Assembly (NCBI RefSeq): GCF_022919835.1
Contig: NZ_CP095074.1
Span: forward strand, 1,240,001-1,304,000
Origin: Halobacillus shinanisalinarum
GTDB taxonomy: Bacteria; Bacillota; Bacilli; Bacillales; Halobacillaceae
DNA length: 64,000 nt
Direction of reading: 5' to 3'
The first letter of the stretch is position 1; the number at the start of each line of letters is the position of its first letter. Below are positions 27,433 through 36,566 of this stretch, piece by piece. Made by a program: the position numbers and the translations under genes. The notes beneath the pieces were generated by a model. That model made no database searches, had not been told where the DNA came from, and saw only the letters and a program-made list of their open reading frames with translations.

Positions 27433-29118
27433 TTATAATGTGTTTTCTGATTTGACGCCAAAAAACCGATAAGCCACGTACATGACGATCGCTATTAAAC
27501 CAACTTGAATCATTCCGAAAGCTGCCGCCTGACCGATATTAAATTGTCTCAATTGGTTCATGATTTCGATGGAAATAGGACGGTTGCCTATGGTGTAAAG
27601 CAAGACAGATGTCGGAAATTCTCCTACAGCCTGAACAAAAGCTAGTAACGTACCACTCAACACCCCCGGCATGATGATTGGTATGACAATACGTCTAAAG
27701 GTGTAGATCCACTTTGCTCCTAAGTTTTGTGCAGCTTCTTCGATCGAGTCATCCATTTGCTCAAGTACGGCCGATGTCGACCTTACGACAAGTGGAATAA
27801 ATCGGATAAAATAGGCAAGCGGCAAAATCCAGAAGGTTCCGACAAGAACTTTTCCAAACGAAAACGGTGACGACTGATTAAAGGCTAAAATTAAATTCAT
27901 CCCGACAACTGTAGCTGGTAATGCCCAAGGAATCATTACCAAAATATCTAGCAAGTTTTTTCCAATAAAACTGCGCTTCACAAGGGCATAAGATGTAATA
28001 ATGCCAAATACAAACACACCTGCACAGGCAAGAACGGACATAATTAAACTGTTTTTCACAGGATCCCATATATTAGGGTCTTCAAACAACAATCTGAAGT
28101 TCTCTAAGCTAAAGGTTTGTGGATAGGTTTGCCACGTCCACCCTCCTTCAGGTACAAGAGATAAAACCAATAGGGTCATATGCGGCAATAGCAAGATGAT
28201 CATCGCGATGACGCCAAGTGTTACCATAAACCACTTTAATAATGGATGACTCACTTCGCTGCGATGAGCCCCAATCCCCTTGCTTGCCATTCGATAATCT
28301 TTTCGACCTTGATACCAGCGCATAAATAAGAGAAAGGAGATCGAGACGGCAGACAAAATTACAGACTGGGTTGCAGCCATTTCTAAGTCACCATTCACTT
28401 TGGAAAAGTAAATTTGTAAACTTAAGACCCGATAACCACCAGCTAGTAGAAAGGGGGCACTAAAAGAAGCCATCGAAACCATAAAAACTAATAAAGAAGC
28501 TGCAACTAATCCAGGTGTTAACAAAGGAAAGGTCACTTTTCTAAATACTGTAAATTTACTGGAACCTAGATTATAAGCCGCTTCTTCTAAAGATGGATCA
28601 ATGTTATTTAAAGCGGATGACGTGGTCATATAAAAATAGGGATACATCGTGTACGCATGGACTAACAGAATACCCGAAACCCCACCGATACTAAAGGGGA
28701 TTTCCGACAGATTAAAGACATCTTTTATGAAATTTGGAACTAATCCTGCTTCGCCATATAGGAACATGAAAGCCATAACACCGACTAATGAAGGGAGGAC
28801 AATAGGCATGATGGCAATATTTGAGAAAAACTGACGTCCAGGAAAATCGTAGCGATTGAAAATATAGGCTAAAGGAATTCCGATTAAGGCACTAAAGAAA
28901 ACGGACAACAGAGAAATATATACGGAGTTCCACAATGCCTCTAAATTGGCAGCCGCTTTTTCCCCGAAAAAGTCCGTATAATTTTGGACGGAAAAGCCTT
29001 CATTTTTTCTAAAGCTTTCAAGTATCGTCTCAATCGACGGGTAGAGTACATATCCAATCAATACTAATAGTACTGGAATCAATAAGAAAAGTGTTTTTCT
29101 CTTTTCTGCATTTAGCAT
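27433..29118 (-). CDS. ABC transporter permease, two fused BPD domains (FbpB/AfuB-like)
   Basis: A 561-aa membrane protein with twelve predicted helices in two halves. Each half has the cytoplasmic loop that contacts the ATPase: EEAAYNLGSSKFTVFRKVTFPLL (first half) and EEAAQNLGAKWIYTFRRIVIPII (second half), the EAA motif. This double-length form is typical of Fe3+, thiamine and aminoethylphosphonate importers. Encoded between its ATPase and the lyase. Confidence 0.9.
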   Translation of the reverse strand: MLNAEKRKTLFLLIPVLLVLIGYVLYPSIETILESFRKNEGFSVQNYTDFFGEKAAANLEALWNSVYISLLSVFFSALIGIPLAYIFNRYDFPGRQFFSNIAIMPIVLPSLVGVMAFMFLYGEAGLVPNFIKDVFNLSEIPFSIGGVSGILLVHAYTMYPYFYMTTSSALNNIDPSLEEAAYNLGSSKFTVFRKVTFPLLTPGLVAASLLVFMVSMASFSAPFLLAGGYRVLSLQIYFSKVNGDLEMAATQSVILSAVSISFLLFMRWYQGRKDYRMASKGIGAHRSEVSHPLLKWFMVTLGVIAMIILLLPHMTLLVLSLVPEGGWTWQTYPQTFSLENFRLLFEDPNIWDPVKNSLIMSVLACAGVFVFGIITSYALVKRSFIGKNLLDILVMIPWALPATVVGMNLILAFNQSSPFSFGKVLVGTFWILPLAYFIRFIPLVVRSTSAVLEQMDDSIEEAAQNLGAKWIYTFRRIVIPIIMPGVLSGTLLAFVQAVGEFPTSVLLYTIGNRPISIEIMNQLRQFNIGQAAAFGMIQVGLIAIVMYVAYRFFGVKSENTL

Positions 29119-29125
29119 CCCCTTG

Positions 29126-30229
29126 TCACTCCCTTGCCTTTGGGATTACTCGTATTTGATCTTCTGGCATATGAACACTGACCTCTGTTCCTTCTTTAAA
29201 ATACGTACTAGGACCTCGATTTAAATCCGTCGCCTTAATCGTAAAATTATCGTTCAGTTTTATAAACGTATGAACAGATGCACCGGTAAATTGCACAAGC
29301 GAAACTTCACCTGTGAATACATTATTCTTACCTGTGGTCTGATTTCCATCAATATGAATAGCTTCTGGCCTGATCGACATCACAAGTTCATCACTTCCAT
29401 CGTAAGCAGCTATGTTTAATTCCGAATGGTTAACATGGATCGAACTTTCTAATAGGTTTGAGTGAAAAACCAGATCATCACCCAATGCTTTTTCTTCAAA
29501 TATAATCGGTGATAAATTCGTTTCTCCAATAAATTCAGCCACAAAGTCATTAACCGGCTTATTATAAATGTCGGTTGGGGTGCCTATCTGCTGGCACTCT
29601 CCATAGTTAAACACGGCAATTCGATCACTCATGGTCAGTGCTTCCACTTGATCATGCGTCACATAGATGGTGGTAATGCCGTACTCACGTTGCAACCTTA
29701 GTATTTCCGTACGCATTTCATCTCGCAATCTAGCATCTAAGTTACTCAAAGGTTCATCTAATAGTAAAATATCGGGTTCAATTACAAGAGCTCTTGCTAA
29801 GGCTACTCGTTGCTGCTGTCCCCCGCTCAGTTGACTTACTTGGCGAGTAATATATTGATCGAGACGAACTTTATTCAGCACATCTTCTACCCTTTTTTTC
29901 GTATTGGCTTTATTAATTTTTCTTACATTTAAGCCAAAGGCAACATTTTCAAATACGGTCATATGAGGAAATAAGGCATAGTTTTGAAAAACCATGCCCG
30001 TATTTCTTTTTTCAGGTGGAACAGTCGTCATATCTCTTTCATTAAACTTGACCTTTCCGCTCGAAGGGTAATAGAAGCCGGCAATCATTCGAAGAGTTGT
30101 TGTTTTCCCGCATCCACTTGGACCTAAAAAGGTAAAGAACTCGCCTTCTTCGATAACTAGATCCAACCCTTTAACTGCCGTCACGTTACCGAAACGTTTT
30201 GTAATGGTAGATAAATTCACTGTTGACAT
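29126..30229 (-). CDS. ABC transporter ATP-binding protein (FbpC/PotA-like)
   Basis: A 367-aa ATPase with Walker A GPSGCGKTT, Q-loop VFQNYALFPHM, signature LSGGQQQR, Walker B ILLLDEPLSNLD and the switch His in YVTHDQ. The C-terminal ~130 residues form a TOBE-type domain (SIRPEAIHI). It powers the adjacent importer. The stop is 7 bp before the permease start. Confidence 0.93.
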   Translation of the reverse strand: MSTVNLSTITKRFGNVTAVKGLDLVIEEGEFFTFLGPSGCGKTTTLRMIAGFYYPSSGKVKFNERDMTTVPPEKRNTGMVFQNYALFPHMTVFENVAFGLNVRKINKANTKKRVEDVLNKVRLDQYITRQVSQLSGGQQQRVALARALVIEPDILLLDEPLSNLDARLRDEMRTEILRLQREYGITTIYVTHDQVEALTMSDRIAVFNYGECQQIGTPTDIYNKPVNDFVAEFIGETNLSPIIFEEKALGDDLVFHSNLLESSIHVNHSELNIAAYDGSDELVMSIRPEAIHIDGNQTTGKNNVFTGEVSLVQFTGASVHTFIKLNDNFTIKATDLNRGPSTYFKEGTEVSVHMPEDQIRVIPKARE

Positions 30230-30259
30230 ATAACAACAACTCCCCTCATTTAGAGCATT

Positions 30260-31372
30260 CTATTCTCCGCTCTTATCTTTCTCTGTGTTCTTGATTTTGT
30301 TATCCCAATGTTCCATCCAATTTTGAGACTTCTCTTGGAATAGAGTCCAATCAATCTCCATCGGCTTAATGTCGGTCTCTGTTATCCAAGCAGGCAGGTC
30401 TTCGATATCTTCACGTGTAGGAATACGGTAATATGTTTCGGCTAGTAATTTGGCAGCTTCTTTCGTATTCACAAACTCATAAAAAGCTTTTGCAGCCTTT
30501 GGATGTGGAGCATCTTTAATGAGGGCGATCCCCTCTGTTAAAACTGGTGTTCCACTTTCAGGAATAACATAGTCAAAAGGATAGCCTTTTTCCTTAGCTA
30601 ACATGACTGTGTCTGGCATATTCCATACGGATAAGGAGCCGACACCCTTGGCAACCTGGTTATACATAATTTCTGGATTTGCAGAGTACTCTTTCGTGTT
30701 TTCATCGAGCTTTTGTAGCCATTCGTAGCCTTCTTCAGGACTTTGGGTATCTTGATACGTACGATAAATCATGGATGAGAAGATGGTACGCATCGTTCCT
30801 GACGCTAATGGATAGCGAATAATGATTTCATCCTTCCATTTAGGGTCAAGGAGATCATCCCAATCCTTAGGTGCCTCTTCTTCGGAAATTTCTTTTGTAT
30901 TGTATAAAATGACCTCTGGAGTAATGGACGTTCCTGACCACATCCAATCTTCGTCATGGTACATATCAGGGAGAGTATCTGCATAGGAAGGTTTATATTC
31001 GGCCAATAACTCTTCTTCCTTGGCTTTATCAAAGTTTACCTGAGGAGCTCCCCACCATACATCAGCTTGCGTGTTATTTTTCTCAGAGCGAACACGGTCT
31101 AATATTTCCTGGGAACCCATGTCTAAAAATTGCATATCCACATCATATTCTGCTTCAAACTGCTTCTCAAATTCGCTTAATATATCCTTCCCGTGTGGAG
31201 AATACACCACGACTTTTTCTTCCAGATCATTAGCCGACTCTGAATTCTTATCAGTATCTGGTTCATCACTTGCTTCATCACTCGATCCACCCGCCATACA
31301 TCCTGCAAGGACAAAGACTAATGCAGCTAATAATAATGATGAAATCACATATGATTTTCTTAGATTCTTCAT
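30260..31372 (-). CDS. ABC transporter substrate-binding lipoprotein, family 1
   Basis: A ~370-aa lipoprotein: the signal peptide ends LAGC, giving an acylated Cys at about residue 24, followed by a Ser/Asp-rich linker. VVYSPHGKDILSEFEKQFE and ADVWWGAPQVNFDKAKEE are typical of the Fe3+/thiamine/phosphonate-type binding proteins. There is no clear iron Tyr pair, so the ligand is open. GGGGGT precedes the chosen ATG (31372). Confidence 0.9.
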   Translation of the reverse strand: MKNLRKSYVISSLLLAALVFVLAGCMAGGSSDEASDEPDTDKNSESANDLEEKVVVYSPHGKDILSEFEKQFEAEYDVDMQFLDMGSQEILDRVRSEKNNTQADVWWGAPQVNFDKAKEEELLAEYKPSYADTLPDMYHDEDWMWSGTSITPEVILYNTKEISEEEAPKDWDDLLDPKWKDEIIIRYPLASGTMRTIFSSMIYRTYQDTQSPEEGYEWLQKLDENTKEYSANPEIMYNQVAKGVGSLSVWNMPDTVMLAKEKGYPFDYVIPESGTPVLTEGIALIKDAPHPKAAKAFYEFVNTKEAAKLLAETYYRIPTREDIEDLPAWITETDIKPMEIDWTLFQEKSQNWMEHWDNKIKNTEKDKSGE

Positions 31373-31388
31373 GACAAAATACCCCCAA

Positions 31389-32552
31389 TTAAATGTCAAT
31401 TAATGTATCAAACTCTTTCAGGAATAACGCCACCGCCCCGACAACTCCCGATTCTTTCCCAAATGTTGTTTGTACAACCTCACACGTTTCTGGAGTGTAC
31501 CGCTCTATGACGTTCATCATCTGCTTACGGATGACAGAATAAGACCCGCTGACACCACCCCCTAAAATCACGAGCTCAGGATCGAAAAGCGACACATAAT
31601 TCGCAATACCAAGCGCCAAATTCTCGATAGCAAAATCAATCACCTCTTGGGCGTCCTTATTCTGTTGTTGATAAAGTTCAAAAGCTTCTTTTGCGGAAAC
31701 TGCTTTTCCTAGGCGCTCAGACAATTGATTTCCAATCGAAGAACCACTAGCGATACTTTCTAAAAAACCATACCCCTCATATACTGGGTGGTAGTTCTTT
31801 GCATGGACTCGATCAGTGACCAAATAACCAATTTCCCCAGCACTATAAGTACTCCCTCGGTATAGGCTTCCATTGATCATTAACCCACTGCCAATCCCTG
31901 TACCAATTGCAATATATATCAGATTATTTTTGTTCCTTCCAACCCCTTTCCAATGTTCACCCAAGACATTTATATTCACGTCATTATCTATATATATTGG
32001 CAGGTCAAAAATCTCCTGGAGCCTTTTACGAATAGGAAAACGGTTCCATTTTAAAGCAGGAGCTTCTTTAACCATTCCTTCTTCTATATTTGTGATGCCA
32101 GGTATCCCTACACCAACACCTAGAATTTTTGTATCATCAATCTTCAACTCTTCTTTCATCATTTCTACCTGGTCTTTTATTACCTCGAACAAGTCGCGTT
32201 CCAAGTGATCCTGGGTAGGAAAATCCCTATAGACGCATACCTCGCCGTATAAATCCGTTATCCCTATTGCTACCTTTGTACCACCAATGTCCATCCCGAT
32301 AATAAATGCTTTTTTCGGGTTAAATGCTAGATTTACGGGCTTTCTCCCTCCATTTGTTGACGCTTCACCGTTACCGGTCTCATAGATCCATTCATCTTCT
32401 AAAAGCACGTCAACAAGTGTGGATACTGTAGGTTTACTTAATGAAAGTTTCTTAGCAATATTGGCCCGAGAGACAGATTCCTCTTCCATAATGCACTTTA
32501 AGATCATCTTTTGATTCATATTCTTAATGTAACCCGCATTTCCTTTCCGCAT
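31389..32552 (-). CDS. ROK family transcriptional repressor (NagC/XylR type)
   Basis: A 387-aa protein with an N-terminal MarR-like helix-turn-helix (SRANIAKKLSLSKPTVSTLV) and a ROK sugar-binding domain (GMDIGGTKVAIGITD, AIGTGIGSGL, VILGGGVSG). The Cys zinc cluster of ROK kinases is not evident, as in some repressors. It starts the operon for the ABC importer, lyase and deacetylase and should respond to a sugar or sugar derivative. AAGGGGC lies upstream of the ATG. Confidence 0.88.
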   Translation of the reverse strand: MRKGNAGYIKNMNQKMILKCIMEEESVSRANIAKKLSLSKPTVSTLVDVLLEDEWIYETGNGEASTNGGRKPVNLAFNPKKAFIIGMDIGGTKVAIGITDLYGEVCVYRDFPTQDHLERDLFEVIKDQVEMMKEELKIDDTKILGVGVGIPGITNIEEGMVKEAPALKWNRFPIRKRLQEIFDLPIYIDNDVNINVLGEHWKGVGRNKNNLIYIAIGTGIGSGLMINGSLYRGSTYSAGEIGYLVTDRVHAKNYHPVYEGYGFLESIASGSSIGNQLSERLGKAVSAKEAFELYQQQNKDAQEVIDFAIENLALGIANYVSLFDPELVILGGGVSGSYSVIRKQMMNVIERYTPETCEVVQTTFGKESGVVGAVALFLKEFDTLIDI

Positions 32553-32605
32553 TGAACATGCCCCTTAGCCTTTCGTATTTAAAGGTTTTATTTTTAAGAG
32601 ATATC

Positions 32606-32630
32606 AGTTAGTAAAGTTTACTTACTAACT
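32606..32630. promoter_or_regulatory. operator palindrome upstream of ROK gene
   Basis: AGTTAGTAA, seven bases, then TTACTAACT: a perfect 9-bp inverted repeat about 55 bp upstream of the ROK start. It resembles XylR-type ROK operators and is the likely autoregulatory site. Confidence 0.7.
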
Positions 32631-32688
32631 CGTTTGATTCATTGATATGCCAGTAAGTATGGACTTAGAACTTTGGAAATCCGTATTA

Positions 32689-32722
32689 AAAAACTCTGAA
32701 TGGCTAAAAGCCTTTCAGAGTT
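32689..32722 (-). terminator. terminator upstream of ROK operon
   Basis: AACTCTGAA and TTCAGAGTT with an inner GGC/GCC pair, followed on the minus strand by TTTTTT. It insulates the ROK operon from the lipid operon. Confidence 0.7.
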
Positions 32723-32825
32723 CACATAGTGCATCATGAATATAATTCCTTACAAACATAGGGAGTGAATCTTTAATGACGGGGTTCATACTCGGATTTA
32801 TGTATTTCTTTAGTGGTAAGACAAA

Positions 32826-32859
32826 AAAGCTTACCCATCTATTAATTCGGGTAAGCTTT
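32826..32859 (-). terminator. terminator at the end of the beta-oxidation operon
   Basis: AAAGCTTACCC and GGGTAAGCTTT form a perfect stem followed by TTTTTTG on the minus strand, about 50 bp after the last operon gene. The 32553-32908 gap otherwise holds only the operator and second terminator. Confidence 0.85.
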
Positions 32860-32908
32860 ATTTTGAGCTCATATTGCTTTGTTAATAACAACAATCACTT
32901 TATATTCT

Positions 32909-33310
32909 TCAATCACGAATGAGCTTAAACGTCCCTATCCCTTTCGCGAGCATCTTCTCTTCGTGATCATATAATTCACCCTCTGCCGTTACGGTCCGAT
33001 ACCCCTGTTGCAAAATCCTTCCCCTTGCAAAAACCTCCCCACCTGAGGAAGGGGCAAGATAGTTCACATTAAGATTTATCGTTGTGCACCGGGTTTTCGT
33101 GGTCGATCGGATGGCCATACCTAAGATCAAATCAAGCATTGTGGCATGAACACCACCGTGCAGCGTTCCATTTACATTTAATAACTGCTCTTTAATAGGA
33201 AGCTTAAGAAAAACGTTTCCTTCTTCAAAATTGAGGATCTCAAAGCCTATATGCGAGAAAAATGGACTAGATTCAAAGCTTTCACGCACCTCATCAATTA
33301 CCTTCGTCAT
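32909..33310 (-). CDS. PaaI-family thioesterase (hotdog fold)
   Basis: A ~133-aa hotdog protein with the PaaI motif NGTLHGGVHATMLDLILGMA, followed by TTINLNVNYLAPSSGGEV and the C-terminal LAKGIGTFKLI. It would hydrolyse acyl-CoA thioesters, perhaps rescuing CoA during fatty-acid breakdown. The ATG at 33310 has GGAGGG 7 nt upstream; an ATG at 33325 touches the stop of the hydratase gene. Last gene of the operon. Confidence 0.88.
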   Translation of the reverse strand: MTKVIDEVRESFESSPFFSHIGFEILNFEEGNVFLKLPIKEQLLNVNGTLHGGVHATMLDLILGMAIRSTTKTRCTTINLNVNYLAPSSGGEVFARGRILQQGYRTVTAEGELYDHEEKMLAKGIGTFKLIRD

Positions 33311-33324
33311 CCTAACACCCTCCA

Positions 33325-34104
33325 CTACTTCCCTTGAAAGACTGCTTTACGTTTCTCAATAAAAGCTTGTGTTCCTTCATTTTTATCTTCTGAGTTAAAT
33401 AAAATCGCCTGGGAAAGCTTTTCAAGCATTAAGCCTGTTTTCATATCTGTTTCTGTCCCCATATGAACAGACAGTTTCGCAAGTTTCACAGCTAATGGCC
33501 CTTTATCGAGAATCTTTGAGGCTACCTCCTCTACCTTCGCAGTTAAATCCTCTAGTGCTACTGTTTCGGATACCAATCCAAACTGTACCGCTTCTTGGGC
33601 ACCCATCATTTTTCCTGTCAAAATCATCTCAAGGGCTTTTCCTTTTCCGACTAATCTCGCTAACCTTTGTGTACCGCCAGCACCTGGAATTATCGATAAG
33701 TTAAGCTCAGGTAGTCCTAGTTTTGCATTTGTAGAGGCAATACGGATATCACAAGCCATCGCCAATTCACAGCCGCCACCAAGGGCATACCCATTAATCC
33801 TTGCAATTGTAGGTTTTTCATAGCTTTCAATCATGTCATAAACATATTGCATTCCTTGAGGGTTTAAAGCATCCATCGCAGATTTTTCTGTTAGTTGTTT
33901 AATATCGGCACCTGCAGCAAAGGATTTTTCCCCCTGCCCGGTAAAAACAACCGCTCCTACTTCCTCTTGCTGGGATAACCTTTCCAAAGCCTCGACCATC
34001 TCATCTAACGTTTCCTTATTTAATGCATTACGTGCTTCCGGTCGATTAATCGTAATGTAGGCAAGCTGATCCTTCGTTGTTAATTCGATGTTTTCAAATG
34101 GCAT
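33325..34104 (-). CDS. enoyl-CoA hydratase/isomerase
   Basis: A ~259-aa crotonase. SFAAGADIKQL and GYALGGGCELAMACDIRIAS form the oxyanion hole; LGLPELNLSIIPGAGGTQRL contains both catalytic acids expected of hydratases (Glu in PELNL, Glu region before GAGGT reduced to IIPG, so only the first is plain). It hydrates 2-enoyl-CoA in beta-oxidation. The ATG at 34104 follows AAAGGGATGA. Confidence 0.9.
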   Translation of the reverse strand: MPFENIELTTKDQLAYITINRPEARNALNKETLDEMVEALERLSQQEEVGAVVFTGQGEKSFAAGADIKQLTEKSAMDALNPQGMQYVYDMIESYEKPTIARINGYALGGGCELAMACDIRIASTNAKLGLPELNLSIIPGAGGTQRLARLVGKGKALEMILTGKMMGAQEAVQFGLVSETVALEDLTAKVEEVASKILDKGPLAVKLAKLSVHMGTETDMKTGLMLEKLSQAILFNSEDKNEGTQAFIEKRKAVFQGK

Positions 34105-34372
34105 GTTGTCATCCCTTTCTTTTTGATTGATGATGTTAACCTCGGTGACGAGTATATGAATCCGGTCACACATAAGGAACTTAGTCATGTCTGATAGAAG
34201 AAAGCACCTTGAACGTTCCGATCGCTTTTGCGACAATGCTCTCATTCCTATCCACAACGATTCCTTCACCTGTGATCATTTTTCCGTCATGATTCGTAAT
34301 AGACGCTGAAGATGTATAGGGTCCCTTATTTGTTAGGTCAAAAAAGGTAAAATTTAAATGTACCGTGATTGA

Positions 34373-35015
34373 ATAAATTTCATAATTTAAGCCCCTTCTG
34401 TCCCAAGGAAAAGGATGTGCCTCCACAAATCTAGCCAAGTATTTGAAATCATTTTTATTAGGTTAAGGACAGTAATCTGGAAGACTCCATCTCGAGATAG
34501 GTTTCCGTTTCCTTGAACGGAGAAGGAGGTCCGGGAAATCACTCGCTTTCCGTAGGCATGCGCTGAGCCTCCTCGGACTCTGTCCTCCGGGGTCTCACCT
34601 GCCTCGCCATTTCCCGGACCTCCTTGTGTTTGTGAGAAGAACGGAAACACTCCAGGTTCACAAGTCACCCAAAACGACAGAAGAACTTCTTATCAGAGAG
34701 CTAAAAATCTCTCTGTGACGCGGTTATTATGCCACATCATGATGGATAAAGCCCTCTGAACATTGGATACTCATTCGGAATACGAATGGCTCCGTTCATC
34801 ACAAAACAAGTGGAGTGGCTGGGAAACGGACCTAAGTGTCTCGGAGCTGAGTCTCCAGGATAAGGCGGCGATGTGAAGCAACATGGATAGAAAGTGATCA
34901 AACTTCTTTATAAAACGGAAACTAAAATCTGCTGGATAAGAATCCAATTTTGAACCTTTTCGAAAAGAGCCTTATATTATGCCAGTCTTTGGCATTTAAA
35001 AAGAGCAATTATAAA
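34373..35015. mobile_element. 643-bp non-coding insertion with 5-bp target duplication
   Basis: The element is flanked by ATTGA on both sides (34368-34372 and 35016-35020). It has no transposase frame. It contains a nested palindrome (34501-34648), a CAGAGAG/CTCTCTG hairpin near 34696 and a GC-richer block around 34815-34885. Terminal inverted repeats are weak. It behaves like a non-autonomous, structured element; a relation to known Bacillaceae repeats is likely but unchecked. Confidence 0.65.
34523..34625. repeat. long palindromic interspersed repeat
   Basis: AAGGAGGTCCGGGAAAT (34523) and ATTTCCCGGACCTCCTT (34609) are a perfect 17-bp inverted repeat around a GC-rich centre (CTTTCCGTAGGCATGCGCTG, then CTCCTCGGACTC). 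Outer GTTTCCGTT/AACGGAAAC arms nest around it. I recall very similar sequences scattered in Bacillaceae genomes. Confidence 0.75.
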
Positions 35016-35270
35016 ATTGATTCGGTTGTCGGTTGATCAATCTCGGTACCAAATGTGGAACCAATAACGCCATCAAGCATGCTTGCAAATACGCCTGCTG
35101 GGATCGTCTTTTCTGCAGTTAATACATCCTCGTTCACGTTTAAAACTATGGTGACATAACCTTTTTCATCTTTATTTTTCTTATAGCCCATATAGTCAAA
35201 AAAAGAAGATTGATCGTTCATATGCTTAGGCCCTCCATGAACTTTTGCCCCGCCCTGGGACTTTTCAAAT

Positions 35271-36455
35271 TTAAATCCTTTCAATCATCATGGCCATCCC
35301 TTGACCACCACCTGCACATAGGGTAGCAATTCCAAGTTGTTCGTCTCTTTTTATCATTTCATGTAAAAGTGTAGTGATAATTCGTGCCCCACTCGCACCG
35401 ACCGGATGGCCAAGCGCGATCGCTCCACCATTTACATTTACTTTTTCTGGGTCTAAGGAGAGCTCTCGAATAACGGCTAAGGATTGGGAAGCAAATGCCT
35501 CATTTAACTCGAGTAATCCGATGTCTTGTACTTGTTTAGAGGTTTTCTCCAGCAGCTTTTTCACGGCAGGTACGGGTCCGATTCCCATGACTTCCGGTGA
35601 AACACCAGCTGTCGCCCAATCCACAATCCGTGCAAGTGGTTTTAGGCCTAAAGCTTTTGCTTGAGATTGTTTCATAATGACTAAGGCTGTCGCACCATCA
35701 TTTCGGCCGCAGGCATTCCCGGCTGTTACCGTTCCATTCTCTTTGAATGCTGGTCGTAGTGACGCCAGCTTTTCGATCGTTGTTTGAGGGCGGGGATGCT
35801 CATCTGTATCGACGACATGAGTTTTCTTTTTTTCTTTTACCTCTACAGGAACGATTTCATCCTTGAACTTTCCTTCCTCAATCGCCTGTGAAGCTCGTCT
35901 TTGGCTTTCAATCGCAAAGGCATCCTGGTCTTCTCGTGAAACAGCATATTTTTCGGCAACATTTTCGGCCGTCATCCCCATTCCTAAGTTCTTTCCGTAA
36001 ATTTCTTGTGGCTGTTGACCCGCTTCTGAGTTTGAGTCAATTAGCGTCGTCTGATCCCCGCCAAACCTTGAGTTTCTTAGATAAATAGGGGAACGACTCA
36101 TACTTTCGACTCCGCCAGCCACCACAATATCCGCTTGATCAAAAGCGATTTGCTGAACACCTGAAGCCACAGCTTGCATACCTGACGCACATAGACGGTT
36201 AATTGTATAAGCGGTGGCCGATTCCGGTATCTCTGCCCGTAACGCGGCTACTCTCGCCACATTCGATGACTCCGTCGTTTGCCGCACCTCGCCCATGATG
36301 GCTTCATCTACTTGTTCAGGGGAAATCCCGGCTCGATTTATAGATTCTTCTATAGCGATAGAGGCTAAATGGCCGGAAGATATGCCTTTTAGGGAGCCAC
36401 CATAGCGGCCAATCGGTGTTCTCACAGCACTAACAATGACAATATCCTCTTTCAT
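35271..36455 (-). CDS. acetyl-CoA acyltransferase (thiolase)
   Basis: A 394-aa thiolase. [11 protein letters not shown] holds the acylated Cys, [10 protein letters not shown] follows, and the C-terminal [16 protein letters not shown] and [16 protein letters not shown] carry the catalytic His and second Cys. It cleaves 3-ketoacyl-CoA to acetyl-CoA, the last step of beta-oxidation. In the operon it lies between an acyl-CoA dehydrogenase and the split thioesterase gene. Confidence 0.95.
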   Translation of the reverse strand: MKEDIVIVSAVRTPIGRYGGSLKGISSGHLASIAIEESINRAGISPEQVDEAIMGEVRQTTESSNVARVAALRAEIPESATAYTINRLCASGMQAVASGVQQIAFDQADIVVAGGVESMSRSPIYLRNSRFGGDQTTLIDSNSEAGQQPQEIYGKNLGMGMTAENVAEKYAVSREDQDAFAIESQRRASQAIEEGKFKDEIVPVEVKEKKKTHVVDTDEHPRPQTTIEKLASLRPAFKENGTVTAGNACGRNDGATALVIMKQSQAKALGLKPLARIVDWATAGVSPEVMGIGPVPAVKKLLEKTSKQVQDIGLLELNEAFASQSLAVIRELSLDPEKVNVNGGAIALGHPVGASGARIITTLLHEMIKRDEQLGIATLCAGGGQGMAMMIERI

Positions 36456-36566
36456 ATGTTGATCCTCCTCAATGGTTTGGTCGGCATGAATGACAGCCCC
36501 CTCCTCCTAAAGAAAGCAGAAGTAAAACCTATGACCTTCAGATCGGTGGAACTGTCCATAACAAGA

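Larger units (their letters stand above)
34181..35221 (-). pseudogene. PaaI-like thioesterase gene split by an insertion
   Basis: The N-terminal half (35021-35221) reads MNDQSSFFDYMGYKK through GVFASMLDGVIGSTFG to DQPTTES; the C-terminal half (34181-34372) continues ITVHLNFTFFDL to AKAIGTFKVLS. Removing 34373-35015 and one copy of ATTGA joins them in frame as PTTESITVHLN, a normal hotdog thioesterase. GGAGGG precedes the start. Inactivated paralogue of the 32909 thioesterase within the same operon. Confidence 0.8.

Noticed and set aside
32776..32922. Plus-strand 48-codon frame with GGGAGTG before its ATG
   Set aside because: It runs through the minus-strand terminator stem at 32826-32859 and into the thioesterase stop; composition is not convincing.
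34387..34668. Minus-strand frame through the palindromic repeat
   Set aside because: Its product comes from the repeat itself and lies wholly within the insertion; no gene-like features.
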